64,000 nt of DNA from Montifringilla adamsi (taxonomy: Eukaryota; Chordata; Aves; Passeriformes; Passeridae). Shown piece by piece: positions 27,801 through 36,570 of the stretch. The position numbers and the translations under genes were made by a program. The notes below the pieces were generated by a model that worked only from the letters and a program-made list of their open reading frames with translations, did not search any database and was not told the DNA's origin. Numbering within the stretch: the stretch's first letter is position 1; every line of letters begins with the position of its first letter. Where the stretch lies: assembly GCA_017590115.1 (NCBI GenBank), contig JAGGNK010006448.1, positions 11,223,049-11,287,048 of the forward strand. Direction: 5' to 3'.

Positions 27801-30800
27801 CAAATTCTTCCTAGCATGACCTACACATAAAAATGTGAATATCTGTAAGAATCCTGAGTACCTTGTGTTCTGCTGGGATTGCCTCTGTTCTATCAAAACG
27901 ATTAGCTGATCAAAGACATCAGTCTGGAAACATGCCCAGACTAAGCCCCTGGTACTGCCAGAATACTGATGTCACTTGGAATAAAGATTAAAAAAATAAA
28001 TTAAAAAATCGTTCTATAACCTGGTGCAAACCCAGAGAGAGCCAGCTGCGAAACAGTAAATCACTGTTCTGACCCCAAAAGGCTTTTCACCTCTGCAGCA
28101 GTATCCTGGGCACTGATAAAAAAAGAAAGTGATTCATTTCTGAACCAGAAGATACACAAAGACCACAATATAAACATTCACTTCCTGCATTTCCCTACTC
28201 CTGGGCCCTGACATTACACACCCTTTAAGATTACAACACAGTCAACCAGCCACAATTTACTTGGTTGCTCGGGAAAAGTCCAATTTTTACCAATTGTTAT
28301 GACAGCAACTCCACCAAGATACTGGAAAGCCTCTAAGATTACAGAAAAAGCTAAGACAGTGTTTGCTTACCCTCCTAAGAGAAATTATCCCCTTCTTCAA
28401 AGACAGCATGAAAGAGAAACAGGCCCTGCTATCCAAAAGGCAGCATCATTAAGGCTAGTCATGCTATTCTGCTTCATACATAAAATAAAATTTCCTAAAA
28501 ATGAAAGTTTGTAAATTAGATTTCCTATAATCCCAAAATAATTTCCTATCAGCCAAGGAAGAAATACATGACAGGTAGGTATATGAAACTAATAGCAGTG
28601 TCCAGCTCAAATGGTTCATTAACACAGGGATGGGACCTGCTGTACCTCTGGGTTTGTATCATGTCCTGCTACAAAAAAGTACTATTCTCACACTGCAGAG
28701 CAGGCTTGCAGAGCTTTCTAGAAATCCAAGCATACACTGCAAGTTCTTTATAAACTGATAAACTCTGTCAAAAAACATCAGCCAAGAAGCATTTGCAATT
28801 ACATTACAAAGCTGAGACAAATAAAAAAGGTCCTAATATCAAAGGATGTGTCTGTAAGGGCCCTGGGTGCACCCACAAGTCTCAATTGCCTTGACCAGCC
28901 CCACAACAATCATCCCACAGTCTGTCACTTGCATATTACAGTACCTTCCTTTGCACAAATGCAAAATTTCTTTCTCACCAGTTTCACAAGAGCTCCTGCT
29001 TTATCACAGGACAAGTCAGAAAAATCAGACTACCCAAACTGCTTGCCTGATTAGGAAAATATTTTCTTTATTTGTAATAATAAGCAGAAGTTTAATTTCT
29101 GGTTAATTTTACAGCACCCAGTCAAAGCCACATCTGGTATGCTCTCACCAACTAATTCCATAAAGAGGTGGTTTACAAACTGCATTTTCCCCATTCCTCT
29201 TCAGCTTATTTGTGCATTACATTGCAAGCATCACCTGTTTACACTCAATGCCCAGTTATTTTTCAACAGTTGCACAGGAGAGTCTTTGTTTACTCACATT
29301 CTTCTGTAACACTAGGATTTTGCCTCCCTTGAGCAGCTTGGAAGCACTACTTCAACAATTAAGCTGCAAAGTAACACTTTTTTTTTTTTTCTCTTTAATC
29401 ACCTACTTTGGAGATGGCTTTTTTGATAAAATAAATGGGGTTTCTTCCCCCCAGGCTATTTGGATAATAATGCACGTTGCTTATCCTCCCTGGTTCACCC
29501 CAGGAGTGTGCCTGCCTCACTGCACCGGTCCTTACCCACCTTTGTGATCTGACACTGGACACCAGCAGTGCAATTCAGCACTGCTGTGCCTGCTCTCAGT
29601 CCAGAGGATCACTGCTGGCTTTCTGGATGTACAGAAGGAAGGACACACGCACAGAGTTATTTTGCAAGAATTCATAAATACCCTAGCAATAGTTTGTAGT
29701 CACCACGTGATTTTTTTTTTTTAAGCTCTCCATTTCACATGTTCATCCATTCTCATTAGTTAGTTGCTTTCTCCCACTTCTCTTTATGAAGGCAGTCGTC
29801 CACAAGTAAAAAAGTAAGCACAGTAAGTCTGGTATATTTCTTCAGATGCTTTCCAACTGTGTTTTGGTTGCAACTTCCCTCCCCAGCTTAATGTGGATTA
29901 AAGAGCAGCTTTTCTCATTGCTTACAGAAGGAAAAAATAGGAATACAATGAAATTACTTCAAAGCCATATTAACTCAAAAACGCCCTTCAGGCTTCCAGT
30001 TTCAATACCAACTGTATTAACCTTTGATACCCAGCTCCATCTCATCTTCCAAGCTGCTGCTTTTTCCACAGCCCAGTGTGAGCAGCTAAGCTGCTGAACA
30101 CCCATTTTCTGATGCTGACAGTAACACAACTGGTATTTGACTGCATTCATTGCAGGCTGTTTTCATACTGTTTATCAACGAGGTACAGAATTACTTTATT
30201 AATCTAGCATACTTCCTGGTATTTCAGACAGCAAGAAGAAGCACAGACATGGCAAGAAGAAGGGGGAAGCGTACTGCAAACTAACATTTTCTGCAGGCCT
30301 AGAAGAAGGGGAGAGAGGAGCAGCATCATCTGTACCTGTGGCATTTCAAAGACTATCATTAAAATATCAATTCCAAACCCAGCAACCACAGACCAAGAAA
30401 AATACCAAAGTACCAAAGATTTGATGTAAAGGTCTGAAGATTGTGACTTATAAAAATAAACTTCAGTAGTTACTCATTAAAGAAGGATCTAATAGTGGGA
30501 ATTTCTGTATTAACATCCTTTCTGACAGGCAAGGGAAACAGGGAGAATTAAAATGCCCTGTGAGTTCCCACTGTTATTACAAGTGGTACAGTGCCAGGGA
30601 TACAAAACAAATAACCTAAAATAGATGACTGGTCTTTTCAACCTTCCACTCCCAAAATCTGACTGGGTTATCTCCCTCCTCGACTCCATATACAGCCTAG
30701 TTTTCTAGAAGCAGGATAGGGAAATTATGCTTGGAAAAGAAGACAAAAACAGCACCCTGACATAATCTTAGTTTTGAAGTTTTGCAGGAATTAGAAGACA

Positions 30801-33800
30801 TTTTCTCTCATAAATTATACAGCAGGCTTTACATAAGCATTCCAAAGGCAAATAGTCTGTGTTTCATTATACTCTTAACAGTTCATCTAACTGCATATCT
30901 AAGCACAGATATTGACAGTAGATAGCAAATGCTAACACTTCAACAGTTTATACACACTTGCTGTAATCCATATAATCTATTTAGCATTCTTTATCCACAT
31001 ATTTTAACTTTACTACCTCATAAACAACAATTTTCAAGTATTTTCTTTTGCATAATACAGACATTTTGCAAATAAACACTCAAAACTTAAAAATTAATGC
31101 AGTAGCTCAGGAGAACAAATGATTCAAATTTGACAGCAGGACATTAAATATCTGATAAATGAACAAACAAGGCATTATCTTTCAAAAAAGCTAGTATGTA
31201 TGATCTTCAGTCTTTTTTCATCCAGGAGAAAAAGAGAAGCAAGTGTGATTCCCATCTCAGGGTACAGAAAATGTGCCTTCTGTTTATCGATACTGAAAAT
31301 ACTTACATATTTCTTCAGAGTTTCTTACAGTACCACAACTGTCCTGCACCAGTAAGTCAATAATGAACTAAGCTACCTCAGAGGTCTTTATAAAGTGGCA
31401 TTACCACGCAATTTCAGGCATTGACCATGGGAATTCACTAAGTATCAGGCAAGATCCCAGGCAAGTCACAAAGCCTGATATTTTCACGTTAAGTGGATGT
31501 AAAATCATCATAGCCAAATCTGTTCATTGACACAGTAAAGAACACAAACTAGTTTTATTGGTGGCACTACTGGAGCCCAGTTGAAATATCCAAAAACAAT
31601 GATGAATTCTTTCCATAACTTCTTTCAATGCAAGGCAAGAAACACTTGAAGACAGATAAGCAGGCAATACTTAGGCTGCCTGAGAAATCTAGTGAAATCA
31701 GTCAGTGGCCTTTCCGAATTTAAGCCACAGGGTGAGAGAGGAGAAGTTAAATAAGGTGTGTAGCTATTTACACTGCTACAAGAGAAATCTGTGACATGAG
31801 GACATTTGGTCAGGCAAGCACCTACATATTGCCCTCACTCAGAATCCTGGAACTTACATGTCTACACTTAAACCCAAAAATGAAGATTGTTTTTTACTCT
31901 CCTCTCCCACTGCACTTCACATCAGATCCATGAAGAAGACAGTGGTTTTGTCATTCTCCCCAAAGCACACAGGCAGTAAATAAAAACAGTGCTGCCAGAC
32001 ACTAACAGGTAATGCTAAACCAATCACTGACTTATTCCTTGGAGTAACAACTCTGAAGATGCCTTGCTGCAAGTTTTCAGATCACGTTTTAATGCTGTTA
32101 TTGTAATGGCAATTGCTGCATGTCAGGTCATGATGTGAAAAGGCATCTAGCCTGAGGATGATGACAGTGTTCAGTGTTCCAGAACACCCAAAGACTTGTC
32201 ACAGTCATGGTGAGTCTGTGACAGATAAGTAATTACTGATGAAGTTAAAAATCTGTATGAAATCTAGAAGAACCTTAATTTCTTTTACTTCTCTGCACAA
32301 AAATGCTGGATACTCTTTCTAGAGTGTTCCAGCTTGCCCTCCTTCTCATATTGTTAACAGCGTAAAAGTTATCGAGTCTTTCAAAAAATTAATCATACCC
32401 TACATTTGGCAACTTTCCACTAAAGTGGATCTGACGTCCAAACAGCAGAATACATAAAAATTCAATTGCTATATAGGAAAAAACATATTTAGTAACTCAA
32501 GGGAACAAGTGCTCTGAGCAAATAAAGATATGCTTCCTACTTAATGAACATGCAAGATCAAAGATGGGTTAATAGCCAGAAATGAGAAATATTCTTACTC
32601 TCTTAAATTACTAGTTTAATAATCCCCACCACCCACATCAGAAAAAAAGGATGCAAAAAAAGTGCTATTTTCAACTGCATGGGGGCCTATAAGGCTTTTT
32701 CAATTCCTAAGCTTTCTACAACTGAATAGCTGTTTAAACATGAAAAGCACAGCTGAATTCTCTCTTCCTGGGACAAACCTTAAAAAGAAAGCAAACCCTC
32801 CTATCCATCCTTCAGAGTCCTCATTCTCACCAGCAAACTGAGCCAGCAATAAAAAAACCAACAACCTAACAACACAAATTAAGTAAATCAGAAATACAAG
32901 CACTCCAAACTATAACTGAAATACCAGCCAGGGCTTTAAAAAGTTTGATGGGCATGGAAATTATGACTCTTGAAAGTCAGAGGACACAATAATATCTGAA
33001 ACATCCAGAAGGCCAATTTGGGCTTTGATAAACCTCTGTTAATATAGCTAATTCAGTGAAAGACACAGAAAACAAGAATATTTTGCAACTGCCCTGATCT
33101 TCACACTTCTGCCATAAATAGTTTTCATTCTTGTAACATTACACAAGGGATGCATTGGAAAAGTAACAATATTAACACACAATTCAGATGCTCCTCTTTC
33201 CCATGAACATACTGCTGGAGCGTTTAACGTTCATCAAGCTCATACTTGCTAAAGTCACAACCCAAAATCAAGAAGACAAGCTTCAAACAATGGAAGAAGA
33301 ATGTCTCTTCAGCCTACACACTCATTACCTGAGATTTATAACTCAATGAAAACATGACTTTTTTTCTCCCAGGAGTCAATCCTCTTTGCACCAGGCAATA
33401 ACGTAAGCTTTTATTCTTCACCACTGGCAACAAATGCGAGGGTGGTTCCTCACAATGGCAAAATTGCACTTTTGGAGAAAAATATAAACAAAATAAAAAT
33501 AAGAAGGACCTTTGTCCCGCTGCTTGCAATGTCGTATTTTTATCCTCATTGAGAACAAGCAGCCAATACCTGGAACGTGGAGAGCAGAGCAGGCACACAA
33601 CCACAGGGTGGTAGCTGCTACTACACCCAGGATGGCCTTCCTCAGGCACTGTTCTCCCAGTTCTCCAGGTGAAAACATCTCACAATGTCCTGTGTGAGAC
33701 ATCAGCTAAAATGAAGCACTACCCACACAGCTGGGAGACGCTACACTTGTTGTAGAAAGGGAGAGTAATTCTAAGAGTTACCCTTAAAGTTAGCTTTACA

Positions 33801-36145
33801 GCTAAATGAGAGGGTGTTTTAAGACTTCCTGGATTTTATGCAAAACTGTATTAACCCACAGAAAACTGACAGCCCCTGCTTATTCAATTTTACCCACAAG
33901 GCTCAATTTGAGCCGTGTCTTCTCCAGGCTGAACAGTGGAGAACAGTGAAGGTACCATTTCAGCTGAAATTTACACCCACAAAACACTAATATACTGATG
34001 TTAGTTGTGATCACACGCACCACAGGTAAGTGACAAGACTTTAGAAGGCTATTTTCACTGCTGTGAATTACACTGCTATGAAAGCCTGAGAAATAGGACA
34101 CTGGGCAAATTCTAAAGCTTTACATGCTCCACTAAACCCTTTTCCAAAGCAGAAACCTTATGGTTGTACACCAGCATCTGACTGTGAAGTCTCCAGTTCC
34201 AGTTGATCTCTGGACTTTGAGCAGACCTGTCATCCCCCAAGCCCAGCCCTCCACGTATCTTTCTCTTTGCAAAGTAAGAACCCAAAAATACCCCTGGGGC
34301 AAAAGGAGCCTTTCAAGTGCTTGCCTAAAACTAGGGAAATTTAAGGTACTTCACTGTTGCTATTGAACGCTTCTCTGCAATCCGTGCAGAGTGATACAGA
34401 AGGCCTAAAAAAAGAACGATACAAGCAGTCAGAAAGCTGGCTATAAGCACTGCATGCTTTTTTTTCACATCTAGCTGAATTGGTTTTGGCAGAACTACCA
34501 GTAACACCACAAGATTCCAACAAGGGAAAGAGAACAGACCAGAAGCAGTCCTGGAATGCTACATGGCCAACTTAGGTTCATCCCATTCTGCCTGGATTTC
34601 ACAACAAAGCTGTTTCCAACATAGGCATCCCTAGTATTAAAGTAAAAGTCAAAATGCTGAACACAGGCAGTTCTGCACAAGCATATGAGCTGCCTTTTTA
34701 TTATAACTTATTTATTCTCTTTGTTTTTGCACATAGTATCTCTCAGGACATATCCCTGACTGAAAAACATGTTTAATTAAAACTTGTCAGGGTTTTTAAA
34801 ATCCCCTTACCTTCCAAAGGGGACTTCTGCACCTGCTCAGAGCTGCTTATAGAATCAAAGAGTTTTTTATTTGTGTTTCAGAGGCTTCCAAAAAAAGAGC
34901 TTCACCTGCCATGCCCTCCCTTCCTTCCCCCTCCTCCACCACACAACATGTGCACCCTGGTCCAGGCTGCAGCAGGTGAAGCAGGATAACAGCTTTCTCT
35001 GGAAGTGCTCTTCCAAACGGGATCTGCTAGGACAAACACGCTTGGTGCTTTCCCGTTTTACTTCGCACATGTTTTCCTACTACAGTTCAAAGCAACTAAA
35101 ATGTTGAGCTGCAATTCCTCACCTCTTTGAGTACAGCTATATACCCACGCCGAGGTCCCCACTAGTAAGAGACCAAACTCTAGCTCTGGGCTGGTAGCCA
35201 TGGGGCCCCGTAAAGTTTTTGGCAACACGGCCAGCCTTCGCTCTGCGAGACCCTAAGCCCGTGCGGAGCGGAGGGCAGCAGATGTGTGTGTGAGAGCAGC
35301 CAGGATGCCGCCCAGCCATCCCTTAGGGCGGGGAGCTCTATCCACGCGGGTCAGAAAGCACCTCACTGCTGGAGGGCAAAGCCTCACGCCGAAGGCGAGC
35401 CCAGCACGCCTCGCCGGGATGAGCAATCCCTGCCCGCGACCCGTTATTCAAACGGGGAAGCAGAACAATGCCTGGGAGCAGCCCTGCACCCAGTCCCGGG
35501 CATGGCTACCCGGGCCAGGAAGCAGAAGTCGCCCCCATCCTCCCGCAGCTACCGAGGGAACCAAACACGTGCTCGGGGGGGCCGCGCTCGGCGCCGCCCG
35601 CCCGGCTCAGCGCTGCCGTGCCCGAGACAGGCAGGCCCCCGGCTGCGCCGTCCCCAGACCGCAGCCGGGGATTATCGCGGGCTGCCGGCTTCACCTCAGG
35701 AGACCTCAGCCCACCTGCGAGCCGGGGCTGCCCCGCCGGCGGCGCTGACAGCCGGGCCCGCGGGGGCGGGCGGGAGGTCGCGCCCGAGCCGCGCCTGCAC
35801 AGTCACCGCCGGCAGCCGACGGCGCAGCGGGGCAGCACTGGCCGCCGCTTCCCTTCCCCGCTCGCTGCCTCCCGCCCCCCGCCGGGGCGCCCGGACGCTC
35901 CGCGAGCCGCGCTCAAGGGCGAGCCGGCCACCTTTAGCCGGGGCTCGGCACTCCTGAGCGGCCGGGCGAGGTGAAGCCAGCGGCGCTGTGCCCGGCGCCT
36001 TCCTCGCCGGCGGGCAGCCCGGCGCCGTGCCTCCGGCGCTGCCCTTCCCCCTGCCCTGCCCGGGCGCTCACCAGAAAAAGAGCCGGGAGCAGAGGTTGGC
36101 ATCCTGCAGCGGGTTCGGCTTCTCCTCGCGGGGTACCGGCTCCAT
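699..36145 (-). CDS. ABCC4: ABCC4 (MRP4) gene, coding exons 1-11 of the 5' half (partial at left edge)
   Basis: ABCC4/MRP4 is a plasma-membrane ABC exporter of cyclic nucleotides, urate, prostaglandins and conjugated anions. It belongs to the short MRP group without TMD0. Seen here: eleven exons joining in frame to 516 codons, with the start in the [13 protein letters not shown] block, six membrane helices (about residues 93-370), Walker A GPVGAGKSS (446-454) and Q-loop YVSQQPW (478-484). Every border has AG/GT, and the cumulative cDNA positions (74, 185, 306, 531, 621, 785, 911, 1161, 1266, 1356, 1548) match human ABCC4 as I remember it. The rest of the protein (about 800 residues in the family) lies beyond the left edge. 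Other ABCC members are unlikely because identity to MRP4 is near-continuous. There is no frameshift or stop in any exon, so the gene appears intact in this part. Confidence 0.96.
891..1231 (-). other. ABCC4 intron 10 (341 bp)
   Basis: A short intron that splits the NBD1 Walker A motif between its Lys and Ser codons. The donor is GTAAGT, and the acceptor follows an AT-rich tract ending TTTTCCAG. Nothing else is recognised. Confidence 0.9.
1232..1321 (-). CDS. ABCC4: ABCC4 exon 10 (residues 423-452, NBD1 up to Walker A lysine)
   Basis: A 90-nt, 30-codon phase 0-0 exon encoding [20 protein letters not shown] then [10 protein letters not shown]. It carries nearly all of the NBD1 Walker A P-loop, and its last codon is the catalytic Lys452. 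Two acceptors are possible. CCCCAG|AGT keeps phase 0 with exon 9 and aligns SLETPTL with human ASETPTL; TTTAG|AAA would break the frame. The donor AAA|GTAAGT is a perfect consensus at +1 to +6. Confidence 0.94.
1322..5504 (-). other. ABCC4 intron 9 (4.2 kb)
   Basis: No gene is seen within it. A moderately GC-rich patch lies at about 2400-2700 with overlapping frames on both strands that show no family match. A 27-bp palindrome lies at 3082-3108. The rest is plain AT-rich intron. Confidence 0.85.
3082..3108. repeat. Perfect 13+13 bp palindrome with one central base
   Basis: The left arm AAATGCTATTTTT and right arm AAAAATAGCATTT are exact reverse complements around a single C at 3095. It could extrude as a hairpin with a loop made of the central T/A run. 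It lies deep in intron 9, and no protein or RNA role is known. Confidence 0.85.
5505..5609 (-). CDS. ABCC4: ABCC4 exon 9 (residues 388-422, TMD1-NBD1 linker and A-loop)
   Basis: A 105-nt, 35-codon phase 0-0 exon. It encodes [20 protein letters not shown] then [15 protein letters not shown]. It links TM6 to NBD1 and starts the first beta strands of the ATPase fold. Trp420 sits where ABCC proteins place the aromatic that stacks on the adenine ring. The acceptor is TTGCAG|AAC and the donor AAG|GTAAAT. The middle ([12 protein letters not shown]) diverges from human, as expected for a linker. No frame this short would be found by ORF length alone. Confidence 0.93.
5610..7757 (-). other. ABCC4 intron 8 (2.1 kb)
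   Basis: The intron starts with the weak donor GTGGCC and ends with ATTGCAG. A CR1 fragment at 7146-7610 lies near its 5' end, about 150 bp from the donor. Nothing else is recognised in 5610-7145. Confidence 0.85.
7146..7610 (-). mobile_element. CR1 LINE 3' fragment
   Basis: On the minus strand this translates into the C-terminal part of CR1 ORF2 ([12 protein letters not shown]..., [12 protein letters not shown], ...GKSFLQKR), with an in-frame shift and stops. It ends at the left with the CR1 tail, the antisense of the 'GGTTGGACTCGATCTTGAAGG' type end seen at about 7155-7195. It is 5'-truncated, as most avian CR1 copies are. It lies in intron 8 in the same orientation as ABCC4. Confidence 0.88.
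7758..8007 (-). CDS. ABCC4: ABCC4 exon 8 (residues 304-387, TM5-TM6)
   Basis: A 250-nt exon encoding [22 protein letters not shown]5 ([19 protein letters not shown]), the short outer loop NVISASR, TM6 ([20 protein letters not shown]) and [19 protein letters not shown]6 of TMD1 contributes to substrate binding in MRP4. The first base completes codon 304, which is Arg (AGG); human has Lys304, site of the variant K304N. The acceptor is GCATTTTAG|G. The donor AAG|GTGGCC is weak, but the border matches human RRIQ|TFLL, so the exon end is kept. Exit phase is 0. Confidence 0.95.
8008..10783 (-). other. ABCC4 intron 7 (2.8 kb)
   Basis: No exon or repeat family is recognised. An A/C-rich low-complexity stretch lies at about 8180-8262 and an A-run at about 9658-9673. 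The acceptor region GTTTTGCATTTTAG is strong. Confidence 0.85.
8180..8262. repeat. A/C-rich low-complexity tract
   Basis: Runs of AAAC/CAAA and A8-A10 interrupted by CCC, with no fixed period. It lies 175-255 bp upstream of exon 8 in gene orientation, where it reads as a T/G-rich tract. It may be a decayed poly(A)-type or simple repeat. Confidence 0.6.
10784..10909 (-). CDS. ABCC4: ABCC4 exon 7 (residues 262-304, intracellular loop 2)
   Basis: A 126-nt exon completing Arg262 and encoding [20 protein letters not shown] then [21 protein letters not shown]. This is intracellular loop 2; RIRTMNEVI and IKMYAWE are signature blocks of ABCC transporters. The acceptor is TTTTCAG|A. The donor AGAAG|GTAATC lacks the usual G at +5. 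It exits in phase 2 at cDNA 911, the same place as the human exon 7/8 border. Confidence 0.95.
10910..14965 (-). other. ABCC4 intron 6 (4.1 kb)
   Basis: I see no gene, CR1 copy or RNA gene. A small local repeat of TGTATAATGC-type units occurs at about 12558-12600. The remainder is unremarkable AT-rich intron. Confidence 0.8.
12557..12602. repeat. Short imperfect repeat of TGTATAATGC units
   Basis: Three spaced copies of TGTATAATGC occur within 46 bp in intron 6. It looks like a minor local duplication of AT-rich sequence. Confidence 0.55.
14966..15129 (-). CDS. ABCC4: ABCC4 exon 6 (residues 208-262, TM3-TM4)
   Basis: A 164-nt exon encoding [20 protein letters not shown] (TM3), [13 protein letters not shown] and the TM4 stretch [31 protein letters not shown] is strongly conserved in MRP4 and lines the translocation path. 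The acceptor is TAG|GTA and the donor CTCAG|GTAAGG. It enters at phase 0 and leaves at phase 2 (AG of Arg262). The frame is open throughout. Confidence 0.96.
15130..15457 (-). other. ABCC4 intron 5 (328 bp)
   Basis: The shortest intron found. About a third of it is a CR1 tail (15216-15332) lying antisense to the gene. That leaves about 85 bp between the repeat and the exon 6 acceptor for the branch point and pyrimidine tract. Confidence 0.9.
15216..15332 (+). mobile_element. CR1 LINE 3' tail
   Basis: The classical CR1 end in plus orientation: CCTGTGGCAGGTTGGAC, then GCAACCTGCTAGTAGAAG, CCCCTGCCCATGGCAGGGAG, GGTCTTTAAGGTCCCTTCC and a decayed TATCCTATG tail. Only the untranslated 3' end is present, heavily 5'-truncated. 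Confidence 0.88.
15458..15547 (-). CDS. ABCC4: ABCC4 exon 5 (residues 178-207, intracellular loop 1)
   Basis: A 90-nt, 30-codon phase 0-0 exon encoding [20 protein letters not shown] then [10 protein letters not shown]. This is the coupling-helix part of intracellular loop 1, which transmits movement between NBD and [16 protein letters not shown] is an ABCC hallmark. The acceptor is TTTTTTAG|GCA and the donor CAA|GTAAGG. Position 187 is Ala (GCG), where human MRP4 has Gly187, a site known for a transport-lowering variant (G187W). The small 328-bp intron 5 follows. Confidence 0.96.
15548..19773 (-). other. ABCC4 intron 4 (4.2 kb)
   Basis: No exon or RNA gene is recognised. There is a C/A-rich patch at about 16205-16235, a GC-rich patch at about 19040-19500 with overlapping frames on both strands, and a small tandem duplication next to the exon 4 donor. 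Confidence 0.8.
19690..19719. repeat. 13-bp tandem duplication
   Basis: The unit AACTGCATTTTTA is repeated directly two times, then decays into TTTAAAC. It lies about 55 bp inside intron 4 from the exon 4 donor. A second direct repeat, ACAGCTGTGAA, flanks it at about 19728-19760. Confidence 0.6.
19774..19998 (-). CDS. ABCC4: ABCC4 exon 4 (residues 103-177, TM1-TM2)
   Basis: A 225-nt, 75-codon phase 0-0 exon. It starts [16 protein letters not shown] (end of TM1), continues through the first outer loop ([10 protein letters not shown]) and TM2 (about residues 133-157, [17 protein letters not shown]), and ends in intracellular loop 1 with [15 protein letters not shown]. The acceptor is TCTTTCAG|GAA after a strong pyrimidine tract; the donor is CGGAAG|GTAAGC. 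Cys171, the site of a known human variant (C171G), is conserved. Confidence 0.96.
19999..20644 (-). other. ABCC4 intron 3 (646 bp)
   Basis: Consensus donor GTAAGT and a strong CTTTCTCTTTCAG acceptor. No other feature is seen. Confidence 0.9.
20645..20765 (-). CDS. ABCC4: ABCC4 exon 3 (residues 62-102, start of TM1)
   Basis: A 121-nt exon encoding [20 protein letters not shown] and then [20 protein letters not shown]. The basic stretch is cytosolic, and the hydrophobic end (from about residue 92) starts TM1 of membrane domain 1. The acceptor is TTGTCAG|G and the donor ATTGAG|GTAAGT, a consensus site. Entry phase is 2 and exit phase 0. The segment aligns with human WDKEV...[16 protein letters not shown] with conservative changes. 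Confidence 0.95.
20766..22928 (-). other. ABCC4 intron 2 (2.2 kb)
   Basis: No gene is seen. AT-rich simple sequence lies at about 22430-22460 (ATATATTT runs) and a (CAAA)4 run at about 22490-22506. The acceptor TTTGTCAG borders exon 3. Confidence 0.85.
22489..22506. repeat. (CAAA)n microsatellite, about 4 units
   Basis: A short CAAACAAACAAACAAA run in intron 2. Confidence 0.7.
22929..23039 (-). CDS. ABCC4: ABCC4 exon 2 (residues 25-62)
   Basis: A 111-nt exon completing Trp25 and encoding [20 protein letters not shown], then [16 protein letters not shown]. This is the conserved MRP segment linking the N-terminal lasso to TM1. The acidic LEEDDMY box is typical of ABCC proteins. The acceptor is AACTAG|G and the donor CAGTG|GTAAGG. 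It enters and leaves at phase 2, the length and phases needed to join exons 1 and 3. It is too short to stand out as an open frame and was found by reverse-complement translation. The 13-kb intron 1 precedes it. Confidence 0.93.
25400..25945 (-). mobile_element. CR1 LINE fragment (3' end and ORF2 C-terminal part)
   Basis: Read on the plus strand it is the antisense of a CR1 3' region: CAGAATCACAGAAAGGCTGG, TGGAGGTCAGCTGGTCCAAA, GAAGTGTTTCCTGATGCTCA, then TCCAATGTGTCCGTGTCTCT and GTGGCCTCAGCAGTGCTGAA. The sense strand is minus, with the 3' end at 25400. Reading frames are broken by stops, so it is an old dead copy. It lies in intron 1, in gene orientation. Confidence 0.9.
33905..33945 (-). mobile_element. 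Possible small CR1 relic
   Basis: About 28 bp (TGAGCCGTGTCTTCTCCAGG CTGAACAG) match the equivalent part of the clear CR1 copy at 37258-37285 with two differences. The flanks do not look like CR1, so this may be a remnant or chance. Confidence 0.35.
36072..36145 (-). CDS. ABCC4: ABCC4 exon 1 (start codon, residues 1-25)
   Basis: Codes for the cytosolic N-terminus, [21 protein letters not shown] then LFFW, the lasso-type start of short MRPs. The ATG was chosen because human MRP4 starts at the same distance from the shared [13 protein letters not shown] block and because the context GGCATGG is strong (G at -3 and +4). The same frame stays open for 163 codons upstream without a stop, so the start rests on alignment and context, not on an upstream stop. 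The donor is CTG|GTGAGC and the exon ends in phase 2 (TG of Trp25). The exon lies inside the CpG island. Seen: open frame and donor. Known: family N-terminus. Confidence 0.93.
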
Positions 36146-36284
36146 GCCGCCCGCCACGCCGCCCCGACCCGCCCGGCGTGCGGCGAGGGCGCAGGACCAC
36201 GAGCGACCTCCCAGCGCTGGCAGCCACCGCCGCTCTGCCGCCGGCCGGCGCTGTTTCCGGGAGAGCCGGCACCCCCGCCTCGGC

Positions 36285-36317
36285 CCTCCTCCTCCTCCTC
36301 TTCCTCCTCCTCCTCCT
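36285..36317 (-). repeat. (GGA)n polypurine run in probable 5' UTR/promoter
   Basis: On the minus strand this is a near-pure GGA/GAG repeat with one GAA interruption, 140-172 nt upstream of the ABCC4 ATG. Such runs in promoters can bind Sp1/MAZ-type factors or form unusual structures. The role here is inferred. Confidence 0.7.
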
Positions 36318-36570
36318 GCCGGCCGCCGCAAGACGCCTCCTGCCGGCCCGGCTTCCCCGCGGAGCCTGCGGTGGTGCCGGGCAGCGCCGGGAGCCGCTCC
36401 GCCGCGGCTGCTCAGTGCGGGCCGAGCCTCCGCCGGGGTGCTCTGATCCGCTCGCCCCGGTTTCGCGCCTGTGTGTGTGCCCCTTGCTGATGGAAAGCAT
36501 CTCCTCGGTGCACGTAGCGCCCAGGGGTGACCGCCCGGCTTTTTTGGACAGAAAAATCCGTCGCGAGTCA

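Larger units (their letters stand above)
23040..36071 (-). other. ABCC4 intron 1 (13 kb)
   Basis: The long first intron runs from the GTGAGC donor in the CpG island to AACTAG before exon 2. It holds one clear CR1 copy (25400-25945), a possible small CR1 relic near 33,900, short T-runs (29378-29391, 29711-29722) and the downstream half of the CpG island. I see no coding exon or RNA gene. First introns of this type often hold enhancers, but nothing here can be assigned by eye. Confidence 0.8.
35200..36570. promoter_or_regulatory. ABCC4: CpG island / ABCC4 promoter region
   Basis: A sharp rise in G+C and CpG density against an otherwise AT-rich window, peaking at about 35,560-36,480. It spans the ABCC4 start codon, the probable 5' UTR and the first 0.9 kb of intron 1. 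GC-box-like GGGCGG sites are present, for example around 35762-35778. I see no TATA box at a fixed distance, which fits a dispersed CpG-type promoter. The transcription start cannot be fixed from sequence alone. Long plus-strand open frames here are explained by stop-codon scarcity in GC-rich DNA. Confidence 0.85.
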
